Positions 6,650-16,026 of a stretch of DNA of 37,101 bases are shown here, in pieces. The notes beneath the pieces were generated by a model, which was not told the origin of the DNA, searched no databases, and saw only the letters and a list, made by a program, of their open reading frames with translations. Origin of the DNA: Methanobacteriota archaeon (lineage in GTDB: Archaea; Thermoplasmatota; Poseidoniia; MGIII; CG-Epi1); contig NYZZ01000018.1 in assembly GCA_002687355.1 (NCBI GenBank), forward strand, positions 1 through 37,101. Direction: 5' to 3'. The stretch's first letter is position 1. Each line of letters begins with the position of its first letter. A program made the position numbers and the translations under genes.

Positions 6650-9229
6650 GTGGGGGATTCCTTGTCCACGCCGATGATGAAGCAGTATTACTCCATCAAG
6701 CGCGAGCATCCCGACGCACTGTTGATGTTCCGCATGGGTGACTTCTACGAGACCTTCGGTGAAGACGCGCGCACCGTTTCACGCGAGCTGGACATTGTGC
6801 TCACTGCACGCGACAGGAAGTCGAAGAACCCGGTGCCGCTCGCCGGCATCCCCTACCACGCGCTTGACAGTTACCTGGCGAAATTGATTCGCCGCGGTTA
6901 CCGCGTCGCTATTTGTGATCAGCTGGAGGACCCCAAAGCGGCTCGTGGACTGGTGAAGCGCGGTGTGACTCGCGTCGTCAGCCCCGGTACCGTCGTCGAA
7001 GGCGCGCTGCTCGACGCGGGGCACAACTTCCTCGCCGCCGTGCTCGAGAGTGACGGCCGCTTCGGACTGGCGCTGCTTGACATCTCGACTGGCGACTTCC
7101 GCGCGGCGCAGTTCGCCCGCCGCAGCGGACTCGAGGCGGAGCTGGTGCGACACGCGCCGGCAGAGGTGCTGGTGGCTCCAGCTGAAGAGGCCGAAGACGG
7201 ACTGGCGGAGTGGCTACGTGCACATGGCTTTGCGGTCACCGAGGCGGAACTGGAAGGCTGGTTGCACCCTGTCGCGGCGAAGGCGCTTGAGAAGCGATTC
7301 GGCGCGCTGGAACTGAAACCGCTGGCAACGACCGCCGGCGGCGCGGTGCTCGAATACGCGGGCGCAACACAATTCTCCGAGCTGCAGCACCTGCGGCCAC
7401 CGATCGAGCTTGCTGCGAGCGAGCAGATGGTTCTCGATGCAGTGACACTGCGCAACCTCGAAGTCGTCAGGGCGGTCGGCGACGGTGGAGTGCGCGATTC
7501 ACTCTTCGGTCATCTCAACACAACGGTCACTGCAGGTGGCGGTCGCACGCTGCGTGAGTGGTTGCTACGACCTATCTGTACGCTCGAACCGCTGGCAGCT
7601 CGCCATAGTGCGGTGGGTGAGCTGGTCAACAAAACATTGCCACGGCGTGAAATCCGTGACATCCTCAAAGGTTTCCAGGACGTCGAGCGACTGCTGTCGC
7701 GGGTCGGCCATGGCTCAGCATCACCACGTGACCTGGCTGGACTCGGGCAGAGCCTCACTATCGTCGGCGAGCTACAGCAATTGCTACAGGAAGAGCCTCT
7801 CGAGGCGGAGCTGCTCGCCTCAACCACCAGTGAGATTGATCCGCACCCTGAAGTTTCGAAGCACCTGACGCAGGCACTGGTCGAGGAGCCCCCACTAGTC
7901 CTCCGCGACGGTGGCATCTTCCGCGCCGGCTTCTCCAACAAGCTAGACCAGCTGCGCGGGCAGGCAACGCAGGGGCGCGAGTGGGTCACTGCGCTACAGG
8001 CACAGGAGCGCAAGCAGACTGGCATCTCCAGATTGAAGGTAGGCTACAACCGAGTCTTCGGCTACTACCTTGAAATCCCGAAAAAAGACGCGAAGAAAGT
8101 GCCTGAAAGCTACCACCGCAAGCAAACCGTCGCGACCGGCGAACGCTACATCACTCCCGAGCTGAAGGAGCAGGAATCTGCTATCCTGCGCGCCGACGAG
8201 CGCGCCACTGCTCTGGAAAGCGAGCTGTTCCATGAGTTGCGCGACTGGGTGCTCAAACGGCTGCCATCGCTGCAGTCGACTGCACGTGCCGTCGGCCAGC
8301 TGGATGCACTGGCAGCACTGTCTGAGGTCGCTGAAACGCGCGACTACTGCCAGCCCGAAATGTCCGAGAAGGGTGCACTGCACGTCTCTGATGGTCGTCA
8401 CCCGGTTATCGAGCGGCTGCGCGAAGGCGAGTACATCCCCAACTCGCTGCACCTGGACGACACACAGCGGCAAGTGATGATTCTAACCGGCCCCAATATG
8501 GGCGGCAAGTCAACCTACATGCGTCAGACGGCACTCATCTGTCTGCTGGCGCAGGCTGGCTCGTGGGTCCCCGCAGCGTCGGCACGGCTGCCACTGGTCG
8601 ATCGTATCTTCACGCGTGTGGGAGCGCACGATGACCTGGTCCACGGCCACTCTACCTTCATGGTCGAGATGCTCGAGCTGGCCAACATCCTGCAGAACGC
8701 CACGCCACGGAGCTTGGTGCTGCTGGATGAAATTGGCCGCGGCACCTCCACCTATGATGGGCTCGCAATTGCGTGGGCTGTTGCGGAGCAGCTCCACGCC
8801 GGGCAGGGCGTCAAGACCATGTTCGCGACGCACTACCACCAGTTGACCGACCTGGCTCGGTTGCTAGAGCGCACCTTTAACTCACATATGCAAGCGCGTG
8901 AAGAAGGACACGAACTGCTGCTGCTCTATCGCGTCGCAGAGGGGGCAGCCGATGCGTCATTCGGCGTCCACGTGGCTCAGATGGCAGGAGTCCCGAAGGC
9001 GGTCACAGCACGTGCCAGAGAAGTGCTCGGGAAGCTGGAACAGGACGCGACCGTGGAAATTTCAGCCGCGGGCGGCCCGGTGCAGGCAGTCTTCGACTTG
9101 GCGCAGGCTGCTGCTACTGAACAGAAAGCAGACCCGCTACGCGACGAAATCCGTAAGCTGGACCTGATGAACCTGACACCGTTGCAGGCGCTCGAGAAAC
9201 TGCATGCCCTACAGCAGGAATTGCTCTAG
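6650..9229 (+). CDS. mutS: DNA mismatch repair protein MutS
   Basis: An 859-residue MutS of bacterial MutS1 type. The mismatch-reading Phe-x-Glu motif is at residues 32-34 (RMGDFYETF). The Walker A box GPNMGGKS is at 614-621, followed by a Walker B/signature region (LVLLDEIGRGTSTYDG) and ATHYHQLT. The C-terminal residues form a helical dimerisation tail. It recognises base mismatches and small loops in newly replicated DNA. The GTG start yields a normal-length N-terminus (STPMMKQY). It is probably co-transcribed with tatC. No mutL is visible in the window. Many archaea lack MutS/MutL, so a transferred origin is likely. The stop codon shares CTAG with the convergent gene. Confidence 0.96.
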   Translation: MGDSLSTPMMKQYYSIKREHPDALLMFRMGDFYETFGEDARTVSRELDIVLTARDRKSKNPVPLAGIPYHALDSYLAKLIRRGYRVAICDQLEDPKAARGLVKRGVTRVVSPGTVVEGALLDAGHNFLAAVLESDGRFGLALLDISTGDFRAAQFARRSGLEAELVRHAPAEVLVAPAEEAEDGLAEWLRAHGFAVTEAELEGWLHPVAAKALEKRFGALELKPLATTAGGAVLEYAGATQFSELQHLRPPIELAASEQMVLDAVTLRNLEVVRAVGDGGVRDSLFGHLNTTVTAGGGRTLREWLLRPICTLEPLAARHSAVGELVNKTLPRREIRDILKGFQDVERLLSRVGHGSASPRDLAGLGQSLTIVGELQQLLQEEPLEAELLASTTSEIDPHPEVSKHLTQALVEEPPLVLRDGGIFRAGFSNKLDQLRGQATQGREWVTALQAQERKQTGISRLKVGYNRVFGYYLEIPKKDAKKVPESYHRKQTVATGERYITPELKEQESAILRADERATALESELFHELRDWVLKRLPSLQSTARAVGQLDALAALSEVAETRDYCQPEMSEKGALHVSDGRHPVIERLREGEYIPNSLHLDDTQRQVMILTGPNMGGKSTYMRQTALICLLAQAGSWVPAASARLPLVDRIFTRVGAHDDLVHGHSTFMVEMLELANILQNATPRSLVLLDEIGRGTSTYDGLAIAWAVAEQLHAGQGVKTMFATHYHQLTDLARLLERTFNSHMQAREEGHELLLLYRVAEGAADASFGVHVAQMAGVPKAVTARAREVLGKLEQDATVEISAAGGPVQAVFDLAQAAATEQKADPLRDEIRKLDLMNLTPLQALEKLHALQQELL

Positions 9230-9927
9230 GCTATGTCGAGCAGATAGCTACGCTGCTTCTCATTGCCCTGCTCGTCAAATGCAGTGATGCGTACAGTATA
9301 GCTGCCCGAATCGAGCCCCTCGTCCAGCATGAAATACCAGCCGTATGCGGCTTCGATATCCCACTCATTGTCAGTTGCTAGAGGCTGCAATAACACATAT
9401 GTGCCTCCGGCGACCAGGACGCCTTCTGTACCTTCCTGCAGCGCCAATCGCGCTCCCGTAACTTCGCGGTTGTCGCGCAGATCAACGACAAAAAGTAGTT
9501 GCGTGCCGTCGGGAGGCGACATGGTCGTGTTCCAGTTGTCGCCATCGTCAACGTAGAAATCCAGTCCGCCAACACGCGGAGGCGCAATGTCACTGAAAGG
9601 AGGATTTGAGAGCAGGATGAAGAAGCCTAGCCAAGCGAATACTGAGGTAAGTATTGGACCTGCCCAGTTCTTGCGCTCGAAGCTGCTAGTGTCAATCACC
9701 AGCGGAAGCACCTTCACTATGGAAAAGCAGGCGGCGAAGCCGAATAGCAGCCCGTAGCGCGCCTGCTCTGTCGCAAGCGCAATCTGCCAGCTTGCTAGCC
9801 CCATCAGCAGCGCCCAGACTATGCTGAAAAGTCCGGCTTTCGAGTCACGCACCTCCTTCACGAGCCACTCACTGCGGTCGAACTCGGGAAACTCGAACGA
9901 CGGCTCCGACTTTTTCTTCTTTGCCAT
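9226..9927 (-). CDS. Membrane protein with extracytoplasmic beta domain, unknown function
   Basis: A 233-residue protein not assigned to a family. After a basic, Lys-rich start (MAKKKKSE) there are about three hydrophobic segments between residues 30 and 110, then a 120-residue region rich in alternating strands (GGTYVLLQPL, SGSYTVRITAFD) that looks like an Ig-like fold. I place the start at the ATG at 9927 and not at the longer upstream option because a TATA-like element lies about 31 bp upstream. Its stop and that of mutS share the bases CTAG. It diverges from the site-2 protease gene and apparently shares its promoter element. Confidence 0.7.
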   Translation of the reverse strand: MAKKKKSEPSFEFPEFDRSEWLVKEVRDSKAGLFSIVWALLMGLASWQIALATEQARYGLLFGFAACFSIVKVLPLVIDTSSFERKNWAGPILTSVFAWLGFFILLSNPPFSDIAPPRVGGLDFYVDDGDNWNTTMSPPDGTQLLFVVDLRDNREVTGARLALQEGTEGVLVAGGTYVLLQPLATDNEWDIEAAYGWYFMLDEGLDSGSYTVRITAFDEQGNEKQRSYLLDIA

Positions 9928-9952
9928 AGCACCGCGCGTAGCGCAATAGCCT

Positions 9953-9962
9953 ACAAATAAAG
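9953..9962. promoter_or_regulatory. TATA-like element apparently shared by two divergent genes
   Basis: ACAAATAAAG is centred about 26 bp before the GTG at 9984 on the plus strand and about 31 bp before the ATG at 9927 on the minus strand. It is the only AT-rich stretch in the 56-bp gap between the start codons, so one element probably serves both directions. Confidence 0.5.
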
Positions 9963-9983
9963 CCCCCCGCTCGCGCGGCACCT

Positions 9984-12053
9984 GTGGCCCGACTCCCCGA
10001 TTTCAGGCAGCTCTCCGACAACGTGCGCTCTCTCGACCGCGCCAGAGCGGAGGCGTTTCTTCAAGCGCACTGGCGACTGCTGGTTTTCCTGTTGGTGCTG
10101 CTCCTGCTGGGCGGCTTCTCACCCTCTTCTGGATTTACAAAATTCGCACTGTTGGTCGCCGTTTGGGTCACCACACTGCGATGGGCACAGAATGAGGATA
10201 GACTGGAACCTCTTGGCCTCGATCTCATCTGGGGCCGCTCGTTCCTGATGTGGCGCACTGACCGCGGCAAGCGCTTCATCGAGCGTATGGCGCAGTACGG
10301 CACGATCTGGCGTCGCTTCGGCGATATGGGACTAGTGATGGTCTATGGAACTATGGTGACCATGCTGCTACTGCTGGTGTGGCAGGCGTTCCTGGTTTCC
10401 AGCGTCCCCAAGTCGGCCGCCGTCTCCCCAAAGCTGATGCTAGGTTTGCCAGGCATCAACCCGGTTATCCCTCTCGGCTACGGAGTTGCTGCACTCGCCA
10501 TCGCTGTTGTCGTTCACGAATTCTGCCACGGTATTCTGGCGCGTGTCGCGAAGGTAAAACTGAAGGCACTCGGTCTCCTGTTCTTCGCCGCACCAATCGG
10601 TGCTTTCGTCGAGCCAGACGAGGAAGAAATGATTGCGATGCGGCGAATTGACCGCATGCGACTTTACGCCGTCGGTCCCGCCTCCAATATCACGCTAGCG
10701 TTCCTGTTCGCGCTGCTCTTCTCGTGGGGCATGGTCGCGGCGCTCGAACCAGCTCACGATGGCGCGCTAACTGCCTCTGTCATGGGAGACTATGCTGCCG
10801 GAGAAGCAGGCATCGAGCCATGGATGCTGCTTACCTCGGTCAATGGTACCCCCATCGAGAGTGCCACTGACTTCGGGGAAGAGCTGAACAAGACCTGGGC
10901 GGGACAGAACGTCACTGTACAGGCGCTTGACAAGGGACAGCCACGCAGTTTCGATGTCACCCTAGATGACAAGGGCAGCTACTACCTGCAGTATTACCCA
11001 GATTACTACGAGCCGTGGATGTCGGGCAAGGGGTTCCTCGGCGTCGGCGTGACCGATCAGGCAGCCGTCACTGAAGGACTGGCGCATCCTGCGCAGGACG
11101 GCTGGAGCCTATTGCGCTACATCACGCTACCATTCCTGAAGCTGCAGCCGTTCCCCGAACACTTCACTGCACTCTTCGAGCCGAGTGGACTGCCCGGAGT
11201 CCTGCCGGACGGCCTGTTCTGGATGACGGCCAACCTGTTCTACTGGATTTTTTGGCTGAACCTGATGGTCGGCATGACCAACGCGCTTCCCGCCGTGCCA
11301 CTCGACGGCGGTTTCATCTTCGGCGACTCGGTCGCGGCGCTACTCGACCGGCTGAAGCGGCCGGCACTCTCGGCCGAACGCAAGGAGGAAATCACCGACC
11401 GTCTCGTCTCGGCGCTCGCAATTCTGGTAGTCGCACTGGTCGTGTGGCAGCTGGTCGGCCCGCGGGTGATTGGGACCGATGTAGTATTCCTGCAGGCACG
11501 GTTTGACTCTAGCGCAGAGGAAGGGTGGAATGGCGACAGTTTCGAGTTCGACGCGTCGAGCTCGGTCGGTGGATTCGTCGAATGGGAATGGGATTTCGGC
11601 GACGGAACCACCGCCAATGGCGAGCAGACAAGCCACGCATGGGATACCGGCAAAGCCTATTACGTCGTGCTGACCGCGAAGGACGCAGATGGTAGGCAGA
11701 GTCGTGCCTATCAGCCAATAGTCATCGACCAGCGCTCCGAGAGGAACGACGATGTGGACGCGCTTGACAGCGCCACCGAGGCCATCACCACCAACCCCTA
11801 CAATGACGAGGTACGGGTCGAGATTTCCATCACCGGCGACAACCTGATTTTATCAAGCAGCGTTACCATCACGTTCTCTTCTCCCGAGGGGGAGATACAG
11901 CAGCAATCCATCACCGTCGGCTCCGGTAGTACGCAAGTGCTGGACTGGACCGCCCCGGGCGAGGTAGGTGACTGGGCCATCGAACTGGAGTCAGAGGATT
12001 TCGAGTTTAGCTACGTAGTGGCGTGGGAACTGGATTACCGGCTCTCTGCTTAA
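9984..12053 (+). CDS. Site-2 protease-family membrane metalloprotease with PDZ and PKD domains
   Basis: A 689-residue protein. The zinc motif HEFCH (His178, Glu179, His182) and the distal [11 protein letters not shown] motif with Asp441 identify an intramembrane M50 metalloprotease. Between them lies a PDZ-like region ([16 protein letters not shown] type, about 275-315). After the catalytic core there is another transmembrane helix (about 475-492), a PKD domain with WDFGDGT at 536-542, and a final beta-rich domain. Site-2 proteases cut membrane-embedded substrates in regulated proteolysis and membrane quality control. The PKD extension is unusual and would project outside the cell, perhaps presenting or sensing surface proteins. 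The GTG start is supported by a TATA-like element 26 bp upstream. Confidence 0.88.
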   Translation: MARLPDFRQLSDNVRSLDRARAEAFLQAHWRLLVFLLVLLLLGGFSPSSGFTKFALLVAVWVTTLRWAQNEDRLEPLGLDLIWGRSFLMWRTDRGKRFIERMAQYGTIWRRFGDMGLVMVYGTMVTMLLLLVWQAFLVSSVPKSAAVSPKLMLGLPGINPVIPLGYGVAALAIAVVVHEFCHGILARVAKVKLKALGLLFFAAPIGAFVEPDEEEMIAMRRIDRMRLYAVGPASNITLAFLFALLFSWGMVAALEPAHDGALTASVMGDYAAGEAGIEPWMLLTSVNGTPIESATDFGEELNKTWAGQNVTVQALDKGQPRSFDVTLDDKGSYYLQYYPDYYEPWMSGKGFLGVGVTDQAAVTEGLAHPAQDGWSLLRYITLPFLKLQPFPEHFTALFEPSGLPGVLPDGLFWMTANLFYWIFWLNLMVGMTNALPAVPLDGGFIFGDSVAALLDRLKRPALSAERKEEITDRLVSALAILVVALVVWQLVGPRVIGTDVVFLQARFDSSAEEGWNGDSFEFDASSSVGGFVEWEWDFGDGTTANGEQTSHAWDTGKAYYVVLTAKDADGRQSRAYQPIVIDQRSERNDDVDALDSATEAITTNPYNDEVRVEISITGDNLILSSSVTITFSSPEGEIQQQSITVGSGSTQVLDWTAPGEVGDWAIELESEDFEFSYVVAWELDYRLSA

Positions 12054-12078
12054 TAATTGCATTCATCGCACTCATAAC

Positions 12079-12089
12079 TAATATTAAGG
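12079..12089 (+). promoter_or_regulatory. TATA-like box for the HPPD-homogentisate dioxygenase operon
   Basis: CTAATATTAAG is centred about 32 bp before the ATG at 12116. This supports that start over the longer in-frame option at 12023, which overlaps the protease gene. Confidence 0.5.
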
Positions 12090-12115
12090 ACCCCTTGAGG
12101 CCTGACACAAACCCG

Positions 12116-13204
12116 ATGAGCAAAGACCCGATTCCGCTGAAAGCCATCCACCACGTCGAGCTGTGGGTCGGCAACGCCAAGCAGGCCGCCTACTACTATC
12201 GCCAGGCGTTCGGTTTCTCACAAATCGCCTACGCTGGCCTGGAGACCGGTATGCGCGACCGCGCCAGCTATGTGCTAGAGCAGGGGCGTGTGAGGCTAGT
12301 ACTCTCCACCCCACTCAGCGGTGACAACGGTATGTCTTCACACCTTATGCAACACGGGGATGGCGTACACGACATTGCGTTTCACGTTGATGACGCCGAT
12401 GCTTGCTTCACTGCTGCGGTTGAACGTGGTGCGAAAGTAGCTAGCAAACCGCAGACGCTCAACGATGCAAACGGTTCGGTGCGGCATGCCGCTATACACA
12501 CTTACGGTGACACGCTACACTCGTTCATCTCACACGATGACTACGACGGTCCCTTCCTGCCAGGCTACCACGCTGCACCGGTTGCGGGCGATTCTGTGGG
12601 GCTGCGTTTCGTGGACCATATCGTCGGCAACGTCGAGCTGGGAAAGATGGATGTGTGGGCCGGTTTCTACGCCAACGTCCTCGGCTTCAGCCAGCTACAG
12701 CACTTTAGCGACAAGGATATCTCGACCGAATACAGCGCACTGATGTCCAAGGTAATGGAATCAGATAACGGGCGCATCAAGTTCCCTCTCAACGAACCTG
12801 CCGAAGGGCGACGGAAGTCACAGATTGAGGAATACCTCGATTTCTACGACGGGGCAGGCGTGCAGCACGTCGCGCTACTGACCGATGATATCATCAAGGC
12901 TATCACCAACCTGCGCGCCAATGGTGTCGAGTTTCTGGAAGTGCCTGACACCTATTACGATGACCTACAGGAACGGGTCGGCGTGATTGATGAGGACATG
13001 GAAGCCATTCGCAAGCTGCGCATACTTGTTGACAGGGATGACGAAGGCTACCTGCTGCAACTCTTCACTAAGCCGGTCGAGGACCGGCCAACCCTCTTCT
13101 ACGAGATTATTCAGCGCAAGGGCTCGCGTGGCTTCGGCCAAGGCAACTTCAAGGCGCTGTTCGAGGCGATTGAACGGCATCAGGCCGAGCGGGGAAACCT
13201 CTGA
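12116..13204 (+). CDS. hpd: 4-hydroxyphenylpyruvate dioxygenase, copy 2
   Basis: A 362-residue HPPD with iron ligands His168 (DHIVGN), His251 (QHVAL) and Glu330 (FYEII), and the C-terminal [11 protein letters not shown] segment. It converts 4-hydroxyphenylpyruvate to homogentisate with loss of CO2. Its stop overlaps the start of homogentisate dioxygenase by one base (TGATG), so the two consecutive pathway enzymes are translationally coupled. This makes it the likely catabolic copy. It is colinear with the copy at 210 with no large insertions, but has more G/C-ending codons, like most of the window. Confidence 0.94.
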   Translation: MSKDPIPLKAIHHVELWVGNAKQAAYYYRQAFGFSQIAYAGLETGMRDRASYVLEQGRVRLVLSTPLSGDNGMSSHLMQHGDGVHDIAFHVDDADACFTAAVERGAKVASKPQTLNDANGSVRHAAIHTYGDTLHSFISHDDYDGPFLPGYHAAPVAGDSVGLRFVDHIVGNVELGKMDVWAGFYANVLGFSQLQHFSDKDISTEYSALMSKVMESDNGRIKFPLNEPAEGRRKSQIEEYLDFYDGAGVQHVALLTDDIIKAITNLRANGVEFLEVPDTYYDDLQERVGVIDEDMEAIRKLRILVDRDDEGYLLQLFTKPVEDRPTLFYEIIQRKGSRGFGQGNFKALFEAIERHQAERGNL

Positions 13205-14391
13205 TGCACCGCTACCACTGGCTGGGTGAACTGCCGAAGAAACGACACATGGCACTGCGCAAGCCTGATGGCGGTGTCTACTATGAAGAGCTCAAGGGCA
13301 ACAAGGGGTTCGACGGACCCTCCTCGCTGCTCTACCACCTTCACCGTCCCACGGCAGTAGTTGGGACCAAGCTGCTGCGCGAAGTCAAGCTGGAAGAGGA
13401 TCCAGACCGGCAACTACGCATGCGCCACTTCTTCACTGATAAACTGTCGCGCGGCGGCAGCCCCACTATGGATAGGGTGCCGATGCTATTCAACAACGAC
13501 GTCGTGCTCTGGATGGCGTTCCCCGATAAGGAAGACGATTTCTACTACCGCAACGCCCAGGGCGACGAAATCGTCTATGTCAGCGACGGGAGTGGCACGC
13601 TCGAGACGGCCTTCGGGGAATTGGCCTATACTCAAGGTGACTACCTCGTTATTCCACGTGGCATCCTGCATCGCTACCGCCTCGGCAAGGACAAGCAACG
13701 ATTCTTCATCACCGAATCAAAGGGTGAGGTGCGCACGCCAAAGCGCTACAGGAACGAATACGGTCAGCTAATCGAGCGCTCCCCCTTCAGCGAGCGTGAC
13801 TGGCGCGTGCCGGAAAACCTGCAGACCGTTGATAAACAGGAGCCGTCCGTCATCATTGTCAAACAGCACGACCTGCTTACCGAAGTCACGCTAAACCACC
13901 ACCCCTGCGACGTCGTCGGTTGGGACGGCTACTACTACCCGTATGCTTTCAGTATCCACGACTTCGAGCCGATTGTTGGCCGCTATCACGAGCCGCCGCC
14001 AGTCCACCAAACCTTCGAAGGCGATAATTTCGTAATCTGCAGCTTCTGCCCACGGCCGTACGATTTCGGCGAGGACGCTGTGCCTGCACCGTATAACCAC
14101 GCCAACATCATGTCTGACGAAGTCATCTACTACGCTAAGTCAGAGTTCATGTCGCGCAAGGGCATCGAATACGGCTCGATTACACTCCATCCCGACGGTA
14201 TAACTCATGGACCTCACCCCGGCCGCTACGAGGCGAGCATCGGCGCTGAAGCAACAGACGAGCTGGCGGTGATGGTCGATACCTACTACCCACTCAAAGT
14301 TGCCAAACAAGCTCTCGATATCGAGGACGGCGACTATAGTCGTTCCTGGCTTGAGAGCGGAGAGGGCTTCGAGGACGCGCTGGGCACCTAG
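13204..14391 (+). CDS. hmgA: Homogentisate 1,2-dioxygenase
   Basis: A 395-residue cupin-fold enzyme that opens the ring of homogentisate to maleylacetoacetate. The predicted iron ligands are His299 and Glu306 (YNHANIMSDEV) and His335 in THGPHPG. A first cupin half contains VIPRGILHRYRL, and the substrate-region motif HEPPPVHQTFEG is present. The SDEVIYY form matches the shorter prokaryotic branch of the family more than the eukaryotic form, by memory. The ATG overlaps the HPPD stop. Downstream, the ZIP gene begins after 10 bp. Fumarylacetoacetase, which acts two steps later, lies 3.4 kb away at 17787. Confidence 0.95.
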   Translation: MHRYHWLGELPKKRHMALRKPDGGVYYEELKGNKGFDGPSSLLYHLHRPTAVVGTKLLREVKLEEDPDRQLRMRHFFTDKLSRGGSPTMDRVPMLFNNDVVLWMAFPDKEDDFYYRNAQGDEIVYVSDGSGTLETAFGELAYTQGDYLVIPRGILHRYRLGKDKQRFFITESKGEVRTPKRYRNEYGQLIERSPFSERDWRVPENLQTVDKQEPSVIIVKQHDLLTEVTLNHHPCDVVGWDGYYYPYAFSIHDFEPIVGRYHEPPPVHQTFEGDNFVICSFCPRPYDFGEDAVPAPYNHANIMSDEVIYYAKSEFMSRKGIEYGSITLHPDGITHGPHPGRYEASIGAEATDELAVMVDTYYPLKVAKQALDIEDGDYSRSWLESGEGFEDALGT

Positions 14392-14401
14392 AGACCTATA
14401 G

Positions 14402-15199
14402 ATGGACGACGAACAAGCCGTTATTTTGCTCCTCTCGGCAATCATGTTCGTGGGGGCATTGGCGTTTGGTTACGTACCACTCGGCCTGCATTTTTCCCAC
14501 AAACGTCTGGAGCAGTTCATGGCAATTAGTGCGGGAGTGCTAATCGGTTCCGCCTTCCTGATTATAATTCCTGAAGGGCTGGAAATTACCTTGGGTGAAC
14601 ATGAGGAGGGGCTAGAGCATGAGGAGGGCCTGGAGCCACTTCTGCTTGGCGGCACTATCCTAGCAGGCTTCACACTAATGCTACTGTTCGAGTTCTTCGG
14701 ACTTCCACATGCGGTCCACCATGAGGCAGATCGGGAATTACTGAGTCTGTCTGCCACAATCGGACTTGTAATCCATTCGGCCGTGGATGGATTAGCACTT
14801 GGCGCTTCGGTCACCAGCGGCACCGAGATTGGACTGATTGTTTTTGCTGCTATTATGCTCCACAAGGGGCCAACCGCTTTCGGCCTCTCTTCATTTCTGG
14901 CACACAACAAGACCGAAAAAACACGGTCGCAACTCTATCTGTTGCTCTTTGCACTTACGTCGCCGATTGCAGCCATCCTTGCGTTCTATACTTTGCGCGA
15001 CAGTGCGCTGGCTAGTGACGTGAATGTCGGGCTGGCACTGCTCTTCTCAGCTGGTACCTTCCTCTATGTTGCGACTGTTGATGTCTTGCCCGAAGTGCAC
15101 AGCCACGAACACAATGATGAATCACCTACCGGTTTCGTCGTGCTCGGGATGCTGCTGGTGCTGTTAATCGCCCTGCTAGGCCCCGGCCACGGCCACTAG
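14402..15199 (+). CDS. ZIP-family divalent metal transporter
   Basis: A 265-residue membrane protein with about eight hydrophobic segments. The metal-binding helices are recognisable: HSAVDGLALG with His125 and Asp129, and MLHKGPTAF with His154. A cytosolic loop rich in His and Glu (about 65-80) contains a perfect HEEGLE duplication, and the protein ends GPGHGH, both possible metal-binding sites. ZIP proteins move Zn or Fe into the cytoplasm. Position right after two Fe-dependent dioxygenases suggests iron supply, which is inference. The start ATG is 10 bp after the hmgA stop. Base composition is less GC-rich than its neighbours. Confidence 0.88.
   Translation: MDDEQAVILLLSAIMFVGALAFGYVPLGLHFSHKRLEQFMAISAGVLIGSAFLIIIPEGLEITLGEHEEGLEHEEGLEPLLLGGTILAGFTLMLLFEFFGLPHAVHHEADRELLSLSATIGLVIHSAVDGLALGASVTSGTEIGLIVFAAIMLHKGPTAFGLSSFLAHNKTEKTRSQLYLLLFALTSPIAAILAFYTLRDSALASDVNVGLALLFSAGTFLYVATVDVLPEVHSHEHNDESPTGFVVLGMLLVLLIALLGPGHGH
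14600..14635 (+). repeat. Two-copy 18-bp tandem repeat inside the ZIP gene
   Basis: Bases 14600-14617 and 14618-14635 differ at two third-codon positions only and both encode HEEGLE. It extends the metal-binding loop without breaking the frame, which suggests slippage followed by retention. Confidence 0.75.
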
Positions 15200-15205
15200 G
15201 TTCCA

Positions 15206-16024
15206 ATGCCGCCTGCCTTCATCTACGGTACCGCCTGGAAAGAGCAGCACACTGCTGGACTAGTTGAACTGGCGCTCAAGCAAGGATTTCGTGGTATTGA
15301 TACTGCCAACCAACGCAGGCACTACTTCGAAGCGGCGGCGGGCGAGGCGATTGCGCGAGAGATTGCGGCCGGCACAGTCACCCGCGAGGAACTGTTCCTG
15401 CAAACCAAGTTCACCCACCGACCGGGGCAGGACCAGCGCCTGCCTTACGACCCGAGGGCACCCGTTAGTGAACAAGTGCGGCAGTCCTGTGCCAGCTCGT
15501 TCGAGCACCTGCACACCGACTACCTAGATTCGTACCTGCTGCACGGACCCAGCCAGAGGCCAGGGCTGGCGGAACAGGACTGGGAAGCATGGTCAGCGAT
15601 AGAGGCGCTGCACGCTGATGGCAAGGTGCGAGCGGTGGGAGTAAGCAATGTCGACTACACGCAGCTGGAATTGCTGCTCAGCCGTGCCAACGTTAAGCCA
15701 CAATTCGTCCAGAATCGTTGCTTCGCTGTAAGAGGCTGGGACTTACAGGTAAGACAAGTCTGTCAAAATCATGGCATCACCTATCAGGGGTTCAGCCTGC
15801 TGACTGCCAACCAGGAAATATGGCACAGCCGCCGTGTTGCCGAGATTGGGAACGTTCACAACCTTTCCGCGGCCCAAATTATCTTCTGTCTGGCAATGGA
15901 TCTAGGCATCCTGCCACTGACAGGGACCTCAAACGCAAGTCACATGGCGGACGACCTAGTCTGCAAGCCGGGAATTCTAACGTCCGCGGAAGTCCGGGAA
16001 CTGGCCCCCGATGTCGTTGAATGA
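15206..16024 (+). CDS. Aldo/keto reductase family protein
   Basis: A 272-residue TIM-barrel oxidoreductase. The catalytic residues of the family are visible: Asp in GIDTAN, Tyr in RRHYFEAA, Lys in LQTKFT and His in YLLHGP. The LTGTSN segment near the end corresponds to the NADP(H)-binding strand. It should reduce a carbonyl with NADPH, but the substrate is not deducible. It follows the ZIP gene after 6 bp and sits between the two parts of the tyrosine pathway. It converges with the TauE-type gene with 2 bp between stops. The region around Tyr differs from the common AxxYgNE pattern. Confidence 0.85.
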   Translation: MPPAFIYGTAWKEQHTAGLVELALKQGFRGIDTANQRRHYFEAAAGEAIAREIAAGTVTREELFLQTKFTHRPGQDQRLPYDPRAPVSEQVRQSCASSFEHLHTDYLDSYLLHGPSQRPGLAEQDWEAWSAIEALHADGKVRAVGVSNVDYTQLELLLSRANVKPQFVQNRCFAVRGWDLQVRQVCQNHGITYQGFSLLTANQEIWHSRRVAEIGNVHNLSAAQIIFCLAMDLGILPLTGTSNASHMADDLVCKPGILTSAEVRELAPDVVE

Positions 16025-16026
16025 TG

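Noticed and set aside
6919-7455. Long minus-strand frame inside mutS
   Set aside because: Ser/Ala/Arg-rich shadow of a GC-rich gene; MutS on the plus strand is unambiguous.
12023-12115. N-terminal extension of HPPD copy 2, with a hydrophobic stretch that could look like a signal peptide
   Set aside because: It overlaps the protease gene and contains the TATA-like box; the ATG at 12116 matches copy 1 and family length.
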